Source of the DNA: Allobosea sp.
Lineage (GTDB): Bacteria; Pseudomonadota; Alphaproteobacteria; Rhizobiales; Beijerinckiaceae
DNA length: 64,000 nucleotides
NCBI RefSeq assembly: GCF_017308075.1
Contig: NZ_JAFKFX010000032.1
Span: 124,001-188,000, forward strand
Reading direction: 5' to 3'
Program-made: the position numbers and the translations under genes
In this document: positions 35,794 through 47,133 of the stretch, one piece after another
Layout of the letters: each line of letters begins with the position of its first letter
Numbering within the stretch: the stretch's first letter is position 1
The notes under the pieces: model-generated
Databases searched by the model: none
What the model saw: only the letters and a program-made list of their open reading frames with translations
Told to the model about the DNA's origin: nothing

Positions 35794-36393
35794 TCAAGCG
35801 TTCTTGATCGCGAAGGCGTGCAACCAGCGGGTCGGCTGACCGTCATAACCGCCGCCGGATTCTTCGGTCATATCGAGGCTGTGCCAGGCGCTAGTGCCAT
35901 AGGTTTCGCGCAGCCATTCGGCCGAGGGGTAATTGTAGTAGCGCCCGAAACGGTCGCGCCCTTCCGCTTCGCCGGCCTTGAAGCTGGCATAGAAGGCGCC
36001 GCCCGGCCGCAAGGCTGCATGGACCTTGGCGATGATGGCGGGGAGGGCGGTGCGCGGAACGTGCAACAGGCAGGCCTTGGCCCAGACGCCGTCATAGGCC
36101 GCGCTGGCATCAAGGTCCTCGAAGAGCAGGACGGAGACCGGCCGCCCGAGCCGCAGCGCCGCCTGGGCGGCGAGTTCCGGCGAGCCGTCGGTCGGGGTGA
36201 CCTCGAGGCCGCGCCCCAACAGGGCGGCGCTGTCCTGCCCGCCGCCGCAGCCGAGTTCGAGCACCTGCCCGCCCGCCGGAAGCAGGCTGGCGAAGCGCTC
36301 GATGCGGGCGAGATCGGCTTCCCGCCCGCGCCCCGCATAGGTCTCGGCTTCTTCGACGTAGAAGCCGAGCGTGGCGCTGTCGCGTGCAGGCAT
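35794..36393 (-). CDS. Class I SAM-dependent methyltransferase
   Basis: A 199-residue protein with the SAM-binding glycine motif VLELGCGGGQDSAALL near residue 40, the acidic end of strand two at VTPTDGSPELA, and motif post-I/IV around DGVWAKACLLHV. It is a small cytoplasmic methyltransferase whose substrate is not evident. It starts 10 bp after the LysE-family gene and precedes the MBL-fold gene. Confidence 0.88.
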   Translation of the reverse strand: MPARDSATLGFYVEEAETYAGRGREADLARIERFASLLPAGGQVLELGCGGGQDSAALLGRGLEVTPTDGSPELAAQAALRLGRPVSVLLFEDLDASAAYDGVWAKACLLHVPRTALPAIIAKVHAALRPGGAFYASFKAGEAEGRDRFGRYYNYPSAEWLRETYGTSAWHSLDMTEESGGGYDGQPTRWLHAFAIKNA

Positions 36394-36403
36394 GATGGGG
36401 TCC

Positions 36404-37030
36404 TCAGTTGCTGCCGGAGCGCATCGCGACCGTCGCGATCCCGGCTCCGACCAGCAGGGTGCCGCCGGCCTTGTTGAACAGGCCGATGGCGCGCGGATTG
36501 CTCACGACGGAGCGGGCGCGCGAGGCGATCAGCGCGTAGCCGAGCGCATTGGCGAAGGCGAGGCCGATGAAGGTCGCCTCGAAGATCAGCATCTGCGTCC
36601 AGAAATCGGCTTTGGGATCGAGGAACTGCGGCAGGAAGGCGACGAAGAAGGTGATGCCCTTCGGGTTCAGCGCCGTCACCAGCCAGGCATGGCCGAGCAT
36701 CTTCCACGCTGAGGTCGCGTCCTTGCGGGGCTCGGCGTTCAGGCTGCCGCCGGCGCGGAAGAGCTTGATGCCGAGATAGATGAGATAGGCGGCGCCGATC
36801 CATTTCAGGGCGGTGAAGATCGTCGCCGAGGTCGCGAGCAGGGCGCCGACGCCGAGCATGGAGAGCGTCATCGCGGTGAAGTCGCCGAGAGCGACGCCGA
36901 CCGCCATCGGGAAGGCGGTGCGCCAACCCTGGCCGAGCGCATAGGAGATCACCAGAAGGATAGTCGGGCCGGGAATGACGAGCAGGACGGCGGTGGCGGC
37001 GGCGAAGGCGGCCCAGGTTTCGAAGGTCAT
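36404..37030 (-). CDS. LysE/RhtB-family amino-acid exporter
   Basis: A 208-residue inner-membrane protein with about six helices. It begins MTFETWAAFAAATAVLLVIPGPTILLV, the IPGPT motif being diagnostic. GWRTAFPMAVGVALGD and the middle segment LNPKGITFF are also family signatures. Members export homoserine, threonine, lysine or other amino acids. The downstream methyltransferase follows closely, so the pair may serve a common metabolite. The 212-bp stretch 37031-37242 shows no gene. Confidence 0.92.
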   Translation of the reverse strand: MTFETWAAFAAATAVLLVIPGPTILLVISYALGQGWRTAFPMAVGVALGDFTAMTLSMLGVGALLATSATIFTALKWIGAAYLIYLGIKLFRAGGSLNAEPRKDATSAWKMLGHAWLVTALNPKGITFFVAFLPQFLDPKADFWTQMLIFEATFIGLAFANALGYALIASRARSVVSNPRAIGLFNKAGGTLLVGAGIATVAMRSGSN

Positions 37031-37242
37031 GAGGAAAGGCTCCCGTTAAAGACGAGAGCCATCACCAGCCGGGGCGGATTGTAAAGGGGCAGTTCGGCCG
37101 GTCTGACGAAGCGTCAGAGAGCCGCTGCCTTCTTCCCGGACAAGCCGCGACAGCCGCGCCGAATCCCATCGCTCCGCTTCTCTTCGGCCGGGATGACGAC
37201 AAGACGCTTGGAAGAGACGATATGCCGGGCGCCGATCCGCGC

Positions 37243-37836
37243 TCAGAGCGGCGGCCCCCAGCGGAATGTGGTGGTGCCGCGGCCACTGGCCGGTACCAGC
37301 GGCCCGGCGGAGAGTTCCTGGCGCTTTTCCGGCTCGGCGGCGAGCACGATCGTCCACCAGGCGCCGTAGCGGGTCTGCGGATTCTTGGCGAGGGCGATGC
37401 CCATGCGTGTCGCCTGCGGCATGACGAGGTTGGCGGCATGGCCGGAGGATTTCTTCCAGCCCTCGAAGGCTTCCTGTGTCGAGAAATAGCCGGCGCCGAG
37501 ATTCTCGGCCGCCCGCACCGTGTCCAGCCCGGCGGCATGGACGCGCGCGGTGAAGGTCCCGGCGGCGGTGTGCGAGAGGCTGTCGGAGGCCGCCATCGCA
37601 TCGGCCTGGCGCTGGGCCATCGTGGTCAGGGCCGGGTCGAGCCGAACCGCGCCGAGGCCACGCTCGGCGCGATGGGCGTTGAGGATGCGCACCGCCTCGG
37701 CCGGATCGAGCCTGACGGCGGCGAGGCGCTCCTGCCGCTTTGCATTCGGCGCGATGGTCTCGCGCTGGCTTCCGGCGCAGCCGGCCAGGAAAAGGGCGGC
37801 CAGGAGGGCAGCGCCCGAGGGTGACATCATGCTCAT
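37243..37836 (-). CDS. CAP/SCP-domain lipoprotein
   Basis: A 197-residue secreted protein. The signal peptide carries a lipobox LAGC (cysteine near residue 20), so it is probably lipid-anchored. The CAP/PR1 fold follows: LNAHRAERGL, the DSLSHTAAGTF stretch with its conserved histidine, AENLGAG, and GWKKSSGHAANLVMPQATRMGI. Bacterial CAP proteins are of mostly unknown function, some linked to the cell envelope. Three nearby ATGs are possible starts, and 37836 is the first. Confidence 0.88.
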   Translation of the reverse strand: MSMMSPSGAALLAALFLAGCAGSQRETIAPNAKRQERLAAVRLDPAEAVRILNAHRAERGLGAVRLDPALTTMAQRQADAMAASDSLSHTAAGTFTARVHAAGLDTVRAAENLGAGYFSTQEAFEGWKKSSGHAANLVMPQATRMGIALAKNPQTRYGAWWTIVLAAEPEKRQELSAGPLVPASGRGTTTFRWGPPL

Positions 37837-37930
37837 CGATCTTTGTCCGTTCCGCCGCATGCGGGCAGCGGGACGGCCTAATGCCGGATTCGGGCGAGAA
37901 TGTCGCTGCGCCCGAGAATGTCGCAGCGCG

Positions 37931-38344
37931 TCAGCCGCGCCCGCCGGCGATGACCCGGCAGAGCGCGGCGCGCGTATAGGCTTCCGGCGCGACCTGACCC
38001 TGCTGGACGACGAAGGCGGCGTCGACGCGGGTGCCGCCGCCGCTCTTGCGGGCGGTGATGCGCAAGGTCTGCGGGCGGCCGGAGCCGGAGGTCTCCTGCA
38101 CGGCGAGCACCGAGCTTGTCGCCTTGTCGATGCGGATATCGGCGAAGCCCTCGGCCGAGACGGCGGCGGCGAGGTCCTTGAGCACCGCGGCCGGGGCGCG
38201 CCTGGCGATGCTGTCCCAGGTCTTGTAGGTCAAGCCGGTCAGCATCGGCGTGCCGACCACCGAGAAATTGCCCTCGCAGGATTGCGCCTGCGCCTGGGTC
38301 AGGCCCAGCGCCAGCATTGTCGCGGTGATGGCCAAGAGCTTCAT
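37931..38344 (-). CDS. Secreted hypothetical protein
   Basis: A 137-residue protein with a signal peptide ending at TQAQA near residue 20. Two cysteines flank the mature domain (CEGNF near the start, ALCRVI near the end) and could form a disulfide. No family is recognised. It lies 94 bp upstream of the CAP lipoprotein gene on the same strand and may be co-transcribed. Confidence 0.75.
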   Translation of the reverse strand: MKLLAITATMLALGLTQAQAQSCEGNFSVVGTPMLTGLTYKTWDSIARRAPAAVLKDLAAAVSAEGFADIRIDKATSSVLAVQETSGSGRPQTLRITARKSGGGTRVDAAFVVQQGQVAPEAYTRAALCRVIAGGRG

Positions 38345-38450
38345 GTCGTCTCCTAGGTGAAGGCGGGTCGGAACCGGGTTTCAGGGCACAAGAGGGCTGC
38401 CCGCGCGCCGTGCGCCCGCCGGCAGCCGCGGCTCTATTGTGGCGTTCAGC

Positions 38451-38480
38451 TTGACTTTCGCCGCAATCTTCCGCTTTAAG
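38451..38480 (+). promoter_or_regulatory. Likely promoter of ffh
   Basis: TTGACT (38451-38456) and TTTAAG (38475-38480) are separated by 18 bases in the 306-bp gap 38345-38650. If used, it gives a 5' leader of about 165 bases before the ffh ATG. The AGGAA of GCAGGAACGC serves as the ribosome site. Confidence 0.45.
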
Positions 38481-38562
38481 GCGCCATCCGTTTCGCCGCA
38501 TCGACGAGACTTCATCCGCCGACCGGGCCGCTCGCATGAGCCCTATGAGCCCGGAGGTCAAC

Positions 38563-38623
38563 GCCCGACAGCGCGTCTGCGCCCTCGGGCGCGAAACCGC
38601 TTGGGGGTTGAGCCTGGTCGGGC
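38563..38623 (+). promoter_or_regulatory. Structured 5' leader element of ffh
   Basis: GCCCGAC (38563-38569) pairs with GTCGGGC (38617-38623). Inside lies a second hairpin built from GCGCC and GGCGC around CTCG, and an unpaired G-rich stretch. The element ends 27 bases before the ffh start. It matches no RNA family I know. It may be a regulatory leader, or only the consequence of high GC content. Confidence 0.3.
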
Positions 38624-38650
38624 CGGCATTGAGGCAGTAAGCAGGAACGC

Positions 38651-40225
<1,575 letters not shown>

Positions 40226-40251
40226 GAGGTTCACCTGCCTGCGCTCAGGGC

Positions 40252-40342
40252 GTCATGGTCGGCTTGGTGCCGAGCATCCACGTCTTCGCTGGTCGCATCT
40301 GGTGTTCAAGACGTGAATGCTCGGGACGAGCCCGGGCATGAC
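40252..40342. repeat. Cloverleaf-like intergenic repeat, copy C
   Basis: GTCATGGTCGG opens the element, the central stem pairs CCACGTCTT with AAGACGTG, and the terminal hairpin ATGCTCGGG-ACGAG-CCCGGGCAT closes at TGAC. It sits between ffh and rpsP, two genes on the same strand, and so must be transcribed within a housekeeping operon if they are co-transcribed. Confidence 0.8.
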
Positions 40343-40405
40343 GGAGAGACGCCGGCCTCATGGCCGGTCAAGTGAAGCAAGAAGCAAGACTGAAGGAAGA
40401 AGACC

Positions 40406-40765
40406 ATGTCCCTGAAGATCCGCCTGACCCGTGGCGGCGCCAAGAAGCGCCCCTATTACCGCATCGTCGTCGCCGACGCTCGCTCGCCGCGCGATGGCCG
40501 CTTCATCGAGAAGATCGGCGCCTATGATCCGATGAAGGCGAAGGATTCGCCGGAGCGCGTCGTGCTCGACGTCGAGAAGGCCAAGGCCTGGCTCGCCAAG
40601 GGCGCCCAGCCGACCGACCGCGTGCTGCGCTTCCTCGATGCCGCCGGCATCGCCAAGCGCCCGGCCCGCAACAACCCGAACAAGGCGGTTCCCGGCGAGA
40701 AGGCCAAGGAGCGCGCCGAGAAGCACGCCGCCAAGAACGCTGCCCCGGCCGAAGCCGAGGCGTGA
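40406..40765 (+). CDS. rpsP: 30S ribosomal protein S16
   Basis: A 119-residue protein beginning [21 protein letters not shown], the invariant S16 N-terminus, followed by [16 protein letters not shown]. It has an alanine- and lysine-rich C-terminal tail beyond residue 85 that is common in Hyphomicrobiales and absent from the E. coli form. S16 stabilises the 30S central region and is needed for assembly. GAAGGAAGAAG provides the ribosome site. Confidence 0.97.
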   Translation: MSLKIRLTRGGAKKRPYYRIVVADARSPRDGRFIEKIGAYDPMKAKDSPERVVLDVEKAKAWLAKGAQPTDRVLRFLDAAGIAKRPARNNPNKAVPGEKAKERAEKHAAKNAAPAEAEA

Positions 40766-40792
40766 TGCCGATCGCGGCCCGCGATGCCGGTC

Positions 40793-40889
40793 GTCATGGT
40801 CGGGCTTGGCCCGACCATCCACGGCTTTACTGGTCGCGTGCGGTGTTCATGTTCAAGACGTGGATGCTCGCCACAAGGGCGAGCATGAC
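40793..40889. repeat. Cloverleaf-like intergenic repeat, copy D
   Basis: GTCATGGTCGGGCTTGGCCCGACCAT forms the first hairpin (quoted span begins at 40793), the central stem pairs CCACGGCTT with AAGACGTGG imperfectly, and TGCTCGCC-ACAAG-GGCGAGCA closes at TGAC. It fills most of the rpsP-rimM gap, so two copies of the family occur within one ribosomal operon. Confidence 0.8.
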
Positions 40890-40921
40890 GGGGAGGCCGT
40901 CCTTGCGTGGTGGTGTAAGCC

Positions 40922-41449
40922 GTGGCTGCTGACGACTCCCTCGTGCTGCTCGGCATCGTCGGCGCGCCCCATGGCGTGCGCGGCGAGGTCCGGATCAAGA
41001 CCTTCACCGGCGATCCGCTGGCGCTGGCCGAATACGGCCCGCTCACCGACGAGAAGGGTCGGCGCTTCGAGATCTCGTCGCTGCGCCCGGCCAAGGAAGT
41101 GGTCGTCGCCCAGATCAAGGGCGTGACCAGCCGCGAGGGAGCCGAGACGCTGAACGGCGTCAAGCTCTTCGTCGAGCGTTCGCGCCTGCCGGCGCCCGAG
41201 GACGAGGACGAGTTCCTGCAGACCGATCTCGTCGGCTGCTCGGTCATCGGCCCCGACGGGGCCGTTCTCGGGACCGTCACCGCCGTCGCCAATTACGGCG
41301 CCGGCGACCTGCTCGACATCGAGACGCCGGATGGCCGCTCGGTGCTGATGCCCTTCACCAAGGCTTTTACGCCGCGCATCGATGTCGCCGGCAAGCGAAT
41401 CGAGGCGCTGCCGCCGGCCGGCCTGTTCGAGGATGACGATGCTGCGTGA
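40922..41449 (+). CDS. rimM: Ribosome maturation factor RimM
   Basis: A 175-residue 16S rRNA-processing factor that binds S19 and helps mature the 30S head. Its N-terminal domain shows LLGIVGAPHGVRGEVRIKTFT. The C-terminal PRC-barrel includes DLVGCSV and VLMPFTKAFTPRIDV. The start is GTG (GTG GCT GCT GAC). It follows rpsP after a repeat element and overlaps the HAD gene by about 11 bases. Confidence 0.95.
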   Translation: MAADDSLVLLGIVGAPHGVRGEVRIKTFTGDPLALAEYGPLTDEKGRRFEISSLRPAKEVVVAQIKGVTSREGAETLNGVKLFVERSRLPAPEDEDEFLQTDLVGCSVIGPDGAVLGTVTAVANYGAGDLLDIETPDGRSVLMPFTKAFTPRIDVAGKRIEALPPAGLFEDDDAA

Positions 41450-42110
41450 CATGCCGGCGAAGGCGCTGATCTTCGACATGGACGGCACCATCGTCGACAA
41501 TATGCGCTTCCATGACGATGCCTGGGAGCGCTGGTATGGCGGCCACGGCCTGCCCTTCGAGCGCGCGACCTTCTCGGCGCGCACTGCGGGCATGGCGATC
41601 TCCGACATCATCGGCCCGCATTTCCCCGGCGCCGATGCGGCCGAGCTCGAGCGGCTCGCCGAGGAGAAGGAGCGCCTTTACCGCGAGACCTACAGGCCGC
41701 ATGTCGCGCCGATCGACGGCCTGGTCGGCCTGCTTGACCGGGCTCGCAGCCATGCCGTGCCGATGGCGGTTGGGACCGCCGCGGCCCCGCCGAACATCGC
41801 GCTGATCCTTGATACGCTCTCCTTGCGCGAGCGCTTCGCGACCATCGTCTCGCCGAGCCAGGGCTATCCCGGCAAGCCGCACCCGGACATGTTCCTCGCC
41901 GCCGCCGAGCGGATGGGCGTCGATCCGGCCGACTGCATCGTCTTCGAGGATGCACCGAACGGCGTCGAGGCGGCGCGGCGTGCCGGCATGCGCGCGGTCG
42001 CGCTCCTGACCATGCTCGACGCCGAGGCCTTCGCCGGCTTCGACAACGTCATCGCCAGCGTGCCGGACTTTTCCGCGCTGGACGGGCTGCCGGCGCTACG
42101 CTTCGCCTGA
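41439..42110 (+). CDS. HAD-superfamily phosphatase (beta-phosphoglucomutase-like)
   Basis: A 223-residue HAD hydrolase. The nucleophile motif [10 protein letters not shown] lies near residue 13, the helical cap follows, and the motif IV region is [16 protein letters not shown]. Subgroup wording fits phosphatases of sugar phosphates or phosphoglycolate. The start [10 protein letters not shown] is favoured because GAGGA lies six bases upstream. MPAKAL at 41451 is an alternative. It overlaps rimM and so belongs to the operon, an unusual insertion between rimM and trmD. Confidence 0.88.
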   Translation: MLRDMPAKALIFDMDGTIVDNMRFHDDAWERWYGGHGLPFERATFSARTAGMAISDIIGPHFPGADAAELERLAEEKERLYRETYRPHVAPIDGLVGLLDRARSHAVPMAVGTAAAPPNIALILDTLSLRERFATIVSPSQGYPGKPHPDMFLAAAERMGVDPADCIVFEDAPNGVEAARRAGMRAVALLTMLDAEAFAGFDNVIASVPDFSALDGLPALRFA

Positions 42111-42337
42111 CATGCCGGGCTGGTTTGCCTCCGGCCCCGCGGATTTGCCCCGAGGCCGCAGCGGCGGCTATGGTCGGGCATCATGAAGCAGGCACACTGT
42201 ACCAGCTGCATCGCGTCCCCGCGCCACTGAGCCGAGGGACGAAGACCGGAGGGCGCCGGCCAGGTCGCGCGCCCGCTTTTCCCATGTCTTCCAGCCGGCA
42301 GCGCTCCACGAGCGCGCGGCTTTGCGAGCAGCAACTC

Positions 42338-42982
42338 ATGACCAACTACTTCGAGAGCCCGTTCAAGGGCATTCCGCTGACCGAGCAGGTGCGCCATCCC
42401 AATATCCGCGTCGGGCGCTACAGCTATTATTCCGGCTACTATCACGGGCACAGCTTCGACGATTGCGCGCGCTATCTGCTCCCGCACGAAGGCGCCGACC
42501 GGCTGATCGTCGGCAGCTTCTGCTCGATCGGCTCGGGCGCCGCCTTCATCATGGCCGGTAATCAGGGCCACCGGAACGAATGGGCGAGCACCTTCCCGTT
42601 CCACTATGTGCCCGACCAGCCGCATTTCGCGGGCGCGCGCGACGGCTATCTGCCGGCGGGCGATACGGTGATCGGCAACGATGTCTGGATCGGTTCCGAG
42701 GCAATCATCATGCCGGGCATCACGATCGGCCATGGCGCGGTGATCGGGACGCGGGCGCTGGTGACCCGTAATGTCGAGCCCTACGCCATCGTCGGCGGCA
42801 ATCCGGCTAAGCCGATCCGCAAGCGCTTCGACGAGGCCAGGATCGCGATGCTGCTCGACATGGCGTGGTGGGACTGGAGCGATGCACATCTGCGCGATGC
42901 CATGCCGCTGCTGACCAGCGCCGACATCGAGGGGCTGCATGCCCATTGGCGTCAGCGCAGCAAGGCGGGCTCGGCCGCATAG
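42338..42982 (+). CDS. CatB-type xenobiotic acyltransferase-like O-acetyltransferase
   Basis: A 214-residue left-handed beta-helix acetyltransferase. It begins [11 protein letters not shown] and shows the XAT pattern: [36 protein letters not shown] with the catalytic histidine, STFPF, and hexapeptide turns such as [21 protein letters not shown]. Family members acetylate chloramphenicol, streptogramins or cell-surface sugars, and chromosomal copies mostly have unknown substrates. The 227-bp gap before it (42111-42337) shows no other feature. Confidence 0.88.
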   Translation: MTNYFESPFKGIPLTEQVRHPNIRVGRYSYYSGYYHGHSFDDCARYLLPHEGADRLIVGSFCSIGSGAAFIMAGNQGHRNEWASTFPFHYVPDQPHFAGARDGYLPAGDTVIGNDVWIGSEAIIMPGITIGHGAVIGTRALVTRNVEPYAIVGGNPAKPIRKRFDEARIAMLLDMAWWDWSDAHLRDAMPLLTSADIEGLHAHWRQRSKAGSAA

Positions 42983-43062
42983 CGCGCCGCAAGGCGTGGC
43001 TAAGGGAGCGACGGCCGTGGCGCGCTGATGACGCGGCCGTCGTTTCGTGCCAGCAGAAGGCC

Positions 43063-43746
43063 ATGACCTTCCATGCCTCGATCCTGACGCTCTATCCCGA
43101 CATGTTCCCGGGCCCGCTCGGCGCCTCGCTGGCCGGCGAGGGCCTGCGCAGCGGGCTGTGGTCGCTCGACACCCACCAGATCCGCGATCACGGCATCGGC
43201 CGGCATCGCAATGTCGACGACAATCCGGCCGGCGGCGGTGCCGGCATGGTGCTGCGCTGCGACGTGCTGGCGGCGGCGATCGATGCCGCCGTCCCTGCCG
43301 ACGATCCGCGCCCGCGCCTGCTGATGTCGCCGCGCGGGCGCCGGCTCGACCAGCGCATGGTCCGGGATTTCGTGGCGGGCGAGGGCGTCGTCATCGTCTG
43401 TGGGCGTTTCGAGGGCGTCGACGAGCGCGTCATCGAGGGGCGCGGCCTGACCGAGATCTCGATCGGCGACTACATCCTCTCCGGCGGCGAGATGGCGGCG
43501 ATGGTGCTGCTCGATGCCTGCGTGCGGCTGATTCCCGGCGTGATGGGCAAGCAGGCCTCCGGGCAGGAGGAGAGCTTCGAGAACGGGCTGCTCGAATACC
43601 CGCACTATACCCGGCCGCGCGAATGGGAGGGCAGGGGCCTGCCAGAGGCGCTGCTCTCGGGCGACCATGCCCGCATCGCGCGCTGGCGGCGCGAGCAGGC
43701 GGAGAAGATCACGAGGGAAAGAAGGCCGGATTTGCTGAAGCCGTGA
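43063..43746 (+). CDS. trmD: tRNA (guanine-N1)-methyltransferase
   Basis: A 227-residue SPOUT enzyme that methylates G37 of tRNAs reading CNN/GGN codons and prevents frameshifting. The trefoil-knot SAM site is [19 protein letters not shown], with [13 protein letters not shown] and RLIPGVMG also characteristic. The start [16 protein letters not shown] is the conserved one. It is separated from rimM by two unrelated genes, and no rplS follows. Confidence 0.96.
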   Translation: MTFHASILTLYPDMFPGPLGASLAGEGLRSGLWSLDTHQIRDHGIGRHRNVDDNPAGGGAGMVLRCDVLAAAIDAAVPADDPRPRLLMSPRGRRLDQRMVRDFVAGEGVVIVCGRFEGVDERVIEGRGLTEISIGDYILSGGEMAAMVLLDACVRLIPGVMGKQASGQEESFENGLLEYPHYTRPREWEGRGLPEALLSGDHARIARWRREQAEKITRERRPDLLKP

Positions 43747-43830
43747 CCGCGGCTTTACCAAAGGAAGCGTCGTCGTCCCGGGTCGACGCTTCGCTCCGCC
43801 TGGGACGGCACGCGTAGGTCGCCCGGCGCT

Positions 43831-44253
43831 TTACGGATACGCCTTCACCGGCAGGTTCTCGCTGAGCCAGCCCTTGTCCCGGGGATTGCCGAGTAGACCG
43901 CCGCGGACGTCGACGACATCGCGCCAGCCGCGGCCGGCGAGCTTGCGCTGCAGGCTGGACGAGCGGTTGCCGGTCCGGCAGATCAGCGCGATCGTCTTGC
44001 CGGGATTGTCGAGCTTCACGCCGGCGAGGCGGGCTTCGAAGCCGGCGCCCTCCATGTCGAGCCGGATCGCGCCCTCGGGAAGGCCGGTATCGGCCCATTC
44101 CTCGGGCGTGCGGATGTCGACGAGGACGACGCGCCCCGCCTGCGCGGCCTCATGCGCCTCGCGGACCGAAAGCGAGGGAGCGGGCGCCTGGGCCTGGCCG
44201 AGAGGCGGCAGCAGGAGCAGGGCAGCGATGGCGAGGAAGGCGCGGCGTGTCAT
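43831..44253 (-). CDS. Exported rhodanese-domain protein
   Basis: A 140-residue protein with a signal peptide (MTRRAFLAIAALLLLPPLGQAQA) and one rhodanese domain. The active-site loop CRTGNRSS has the catalytic cysteine, and VDIRTPEEWADTGLPEGA is the CH2A-type motif. It probably transfers sulfur from thiosulfate or persulfide carriers in the periplasm. It is convergent with trmD. Between them 43760-43810 contains an inverted sequence of extragenic-palindrome type. Confidence 0.88.
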   Translation of the reverse strand: MTRRAFLAIAALLLLPPLGQAQAPAPSLSVREAHEAAQAGRVVLVDIRTPEEWADTGLPEGAIRLDMEGAGFEARLAGVKLDNPGKTIALICRTGNRSSSLQRKLAGRGWRDVVDVRGGLLGNPRDKGWLSENLPVKAYP

Positions 44254-44325
44254 GCCGGAGCGTTAGCGAATGCCGCCAGGGACTGCAATTCACGATGCCT
44301 GGAAGCGGCGCAGCGACCGCGGCTC

Positions 44326-44925
44326 TCAGCCGCGTAACGGGCGAAAGCCGGTCTTGTCCGCCTCGGTGATCTCGCGCAGTACCTTGCAGGGCACGCCGGC
44401 CGCGATCACGCCGGCGGGGATGTCGCGCGTCACCACGCTGCCTGCACCGATGATGCTGTCGTTGCCGATGCTGACGCCCTGGTTGATCTGGACGCCGCCG
44501 CCGATCCAGACCCGGTTGCCGATGCTGACCCGCCTGGCATAGCAGCCACCGGCGACGCGCTCGGCCGGGTCGATGGCGTGGTTGGCGGTATAGATGCCGA
44601 CGCGCGGCCCGAGCAGGACGTTGTCGCCGATGGTGATCTCGGCGCCGTCGAGCATGACGCAGTCGAAATTGGCGTAGAAGCTGCGGCCGATCGAGATGTT
44701 GAAACCGAACTCGCAGCGGAAGTTCGGCTCGAAAAGCGCGCCGTCGCCGACCTCGCGCAGAAAGGTGCGCAGCAACGCCTCGCGTTCCGCGGCCGGCTGG
44801 CCGAAGCTGCGGTTATAGGCGTCGGTCATCCCGACGGCACGGGCGCGGGCCGCGATCAGCTCCTGGGTGTGATCGTCATACATCTGCCCCGAGCGCATCA
44901 GGGCGCGCTGTTCGTCGAGGTTCAT
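44326..44925 (-). CDS. Sugar O-acetyltransferase (maltose/galactoside type)
   Basis: A 199-residue left-handed beta-helix acetyltransferase. Its N-terminal Maa domain begins MNLDEQRALMRSGQMYDDHTQEL, and hexapeptide repeats follow. The catalytic histidine lies in TANHAIDPAERV. It transfers acetyl from acetyl-CoA to a sugar hydroxyl, with poorly defined physiological substrates. The start at 44925 is the conserved one, 53 bp after the aspartate aminotransferase stop. Confidence 0.9.
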   Translation of the reverse strand: MNLDEQRALMRSGQMYDDHTQELIAARARAVGMTDAYNRSFGQPAAEREALLRTFLREVGDGALFEPNFRCEFGFNISIGRSFYANFDCVMLDGAEITIGDNVLLGPRVGIYTANHAIDPAERVAGGCYARRVSIGNRVWIGGGVQINQGVSIGNDSIIGAGSVVTRDIPAGVIAAGVPCKVLREITEADKTGFRPLRG

Positions 44926-44978
44926 CGTGGAGCAGGGCCGAGGCCGGCAGTCTGAACCGCCGGCCTCTACCTTCAATC

Positions 44979-46232
<1,254 letters not shown>

Positions 46233-46338
46233 TTAGGACCCAAGCGCCGGTACCGCAAGCGCAACTCCTTGATATCGGCCAGAAGCAACACGAATGACCT
46301 GGCTGCACCCCGACGGCCAGGATGGGGGGCAGGATATC

Positions 46339-46542
46339 TCAGCCGACCTCCGCCAGGCGCTGGCGCCGGCGCCGCACCGTCGAGACCGCGACGGCGTTCC
46401 AGCGCGGGCGGCCGAAGCAGGGGAAGCCGCGGCGGTTGAGCCGGCGGGCGATGTCGGCGGGATCGTGGATGCCGGCTTCGACGAGCTGGTCGATCAGCGC
46501 GCCCGCGGCCTCCAGGAAGATTTCGAGCAGCGCGCGCTCCAA
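46339..46542 (-). CDS. 67-residue protein resembling a recombinase helix-turn-helix
   Basis: A short basic protein. Residues 27-65 (DPADIARRLNRRGFPCFGRPRWNAVAVSTVRRRR, broken at will) resemble the part of large serine recombinases that reads LNxRGxxTxxGxxW. No catalytic domain is present. It may be a stand-alone DNA-binding protein or a remnant. It is the last of three small minus-strand genes, 35 bp after the preceding one. Confidence 0.5.
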   Translation of the reverse strand: MERALLEIFLEAAGALIDQLVEAGIHDPADIARRLNRRGFPCFGRPRWNAVAVSTVRRRRQRLAEVG

Positions 46543-46577
46543 AGCACGCGCTGCCCGCTCGGCATGACGGGGATGGG

Positions 46578-46808
46578 TCAGTGGATGCCTGTGCCGAAGG
46601 AGGGCTCGACCGGGGCGGGCGAGAGCAGCACGGCGTTGGCGTGCCCGCCCTCGTAGAGCGCGAAGCGCATCGCTTCCTTCTGGTCGCGGAAGATGCCTTC
46701 GCTGCGGCCTTCGAGATCGCGCGCCACCCAGAAGCCGCGCTTCGACTGGCCGACGAGGAAGAGATGGCTTTCGGCGCCGAGCGGCAGAAGAGATTTGGAA
46801 CGGGGCAT
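46578..46808 (-). CDS. Small hypothetical protein
   Basis: A 76-residue soluble protein starting MPRSKSLLPLG. The middle (FLVGQSKRGFWVARDLEGRSEGIFRD, in part) resembles short DUF2188-like domains that pair a beta hairpin with a helix. No function is assigned. It follows the 61-residue membrane protein by eight bases, so it is co-transcribed. Confidence 0.65.
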   Translation of the reverse strand: MPRSKSLLPLGAESHLFLVGQSKRGFWVARDLEGRSEGIFRDQKEAMRFALYEGGHANAVLLSPAPVEPSFGTGIH

Positions 46809-46816
46809 GGCGGGTC

Positions 46817-47002
46817 TCAATTCGGCAGAGCGAGCCAGGCGCGCAGGCCGATGATGCCGGCGATGGCGAGCGTGAGCACGGCGAGCGCGAGCATCTCGGT
46901 GCAGAGGATGCCGATCATCGGGCGCTTATGGGCGAGGCTGCTGTAGACGGCGTTGGCGCGGCGCTGCTGGGAATTGCGTTTGAGGGCAGTTTCAGTCGAC
47001 AT
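46817..47002 (-). CDS. 61-residue single-span membrane protein
   Basis: A charged N-terminal 28 residues (MSTETALKRNSQQRRA...) precede one long membrane helix ending RAWLALPN. No family is recognised. It starts the three-gene run of small proteins, divergent from the YaiI gene. The start at 47002 follows CGGAGG on the minus strand, which supports the call. Confidence 0.65.
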   Translation of the reverse strand: MSTETALKRNSQQRRANAVYSSLAHKRPMIGILCTEMLALAVLTLAIAGIIGLRAWLALPN

Positions 47003-47133
47003 TTCGACCTCCGTTGAGGCCTTTGGATGTATGTCCGACGCCGATAAGGCCGCCATGCGGAAGGTGCGGCGGCGCATAAGGCCGGCATAAGGGCCGGCTT
47101 GCATGCGCGCCTCGTCCCTGCGATGGCCCTTCC

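Noticed and set aside
38345-38650. SRP RNA gene next to ffh
   Set aside because: The leader folds, but the conserved SRP RNA tetraloop and its symmetric and asymmetric internal loops are absent.
42338-42982. Acquired chloramphenicol-resistance gene
   Set aside because: The protein belongs to the broad XAT fold and has host-like codon use and no mobile flanks, so resistance cannot be inferred from the family alone.
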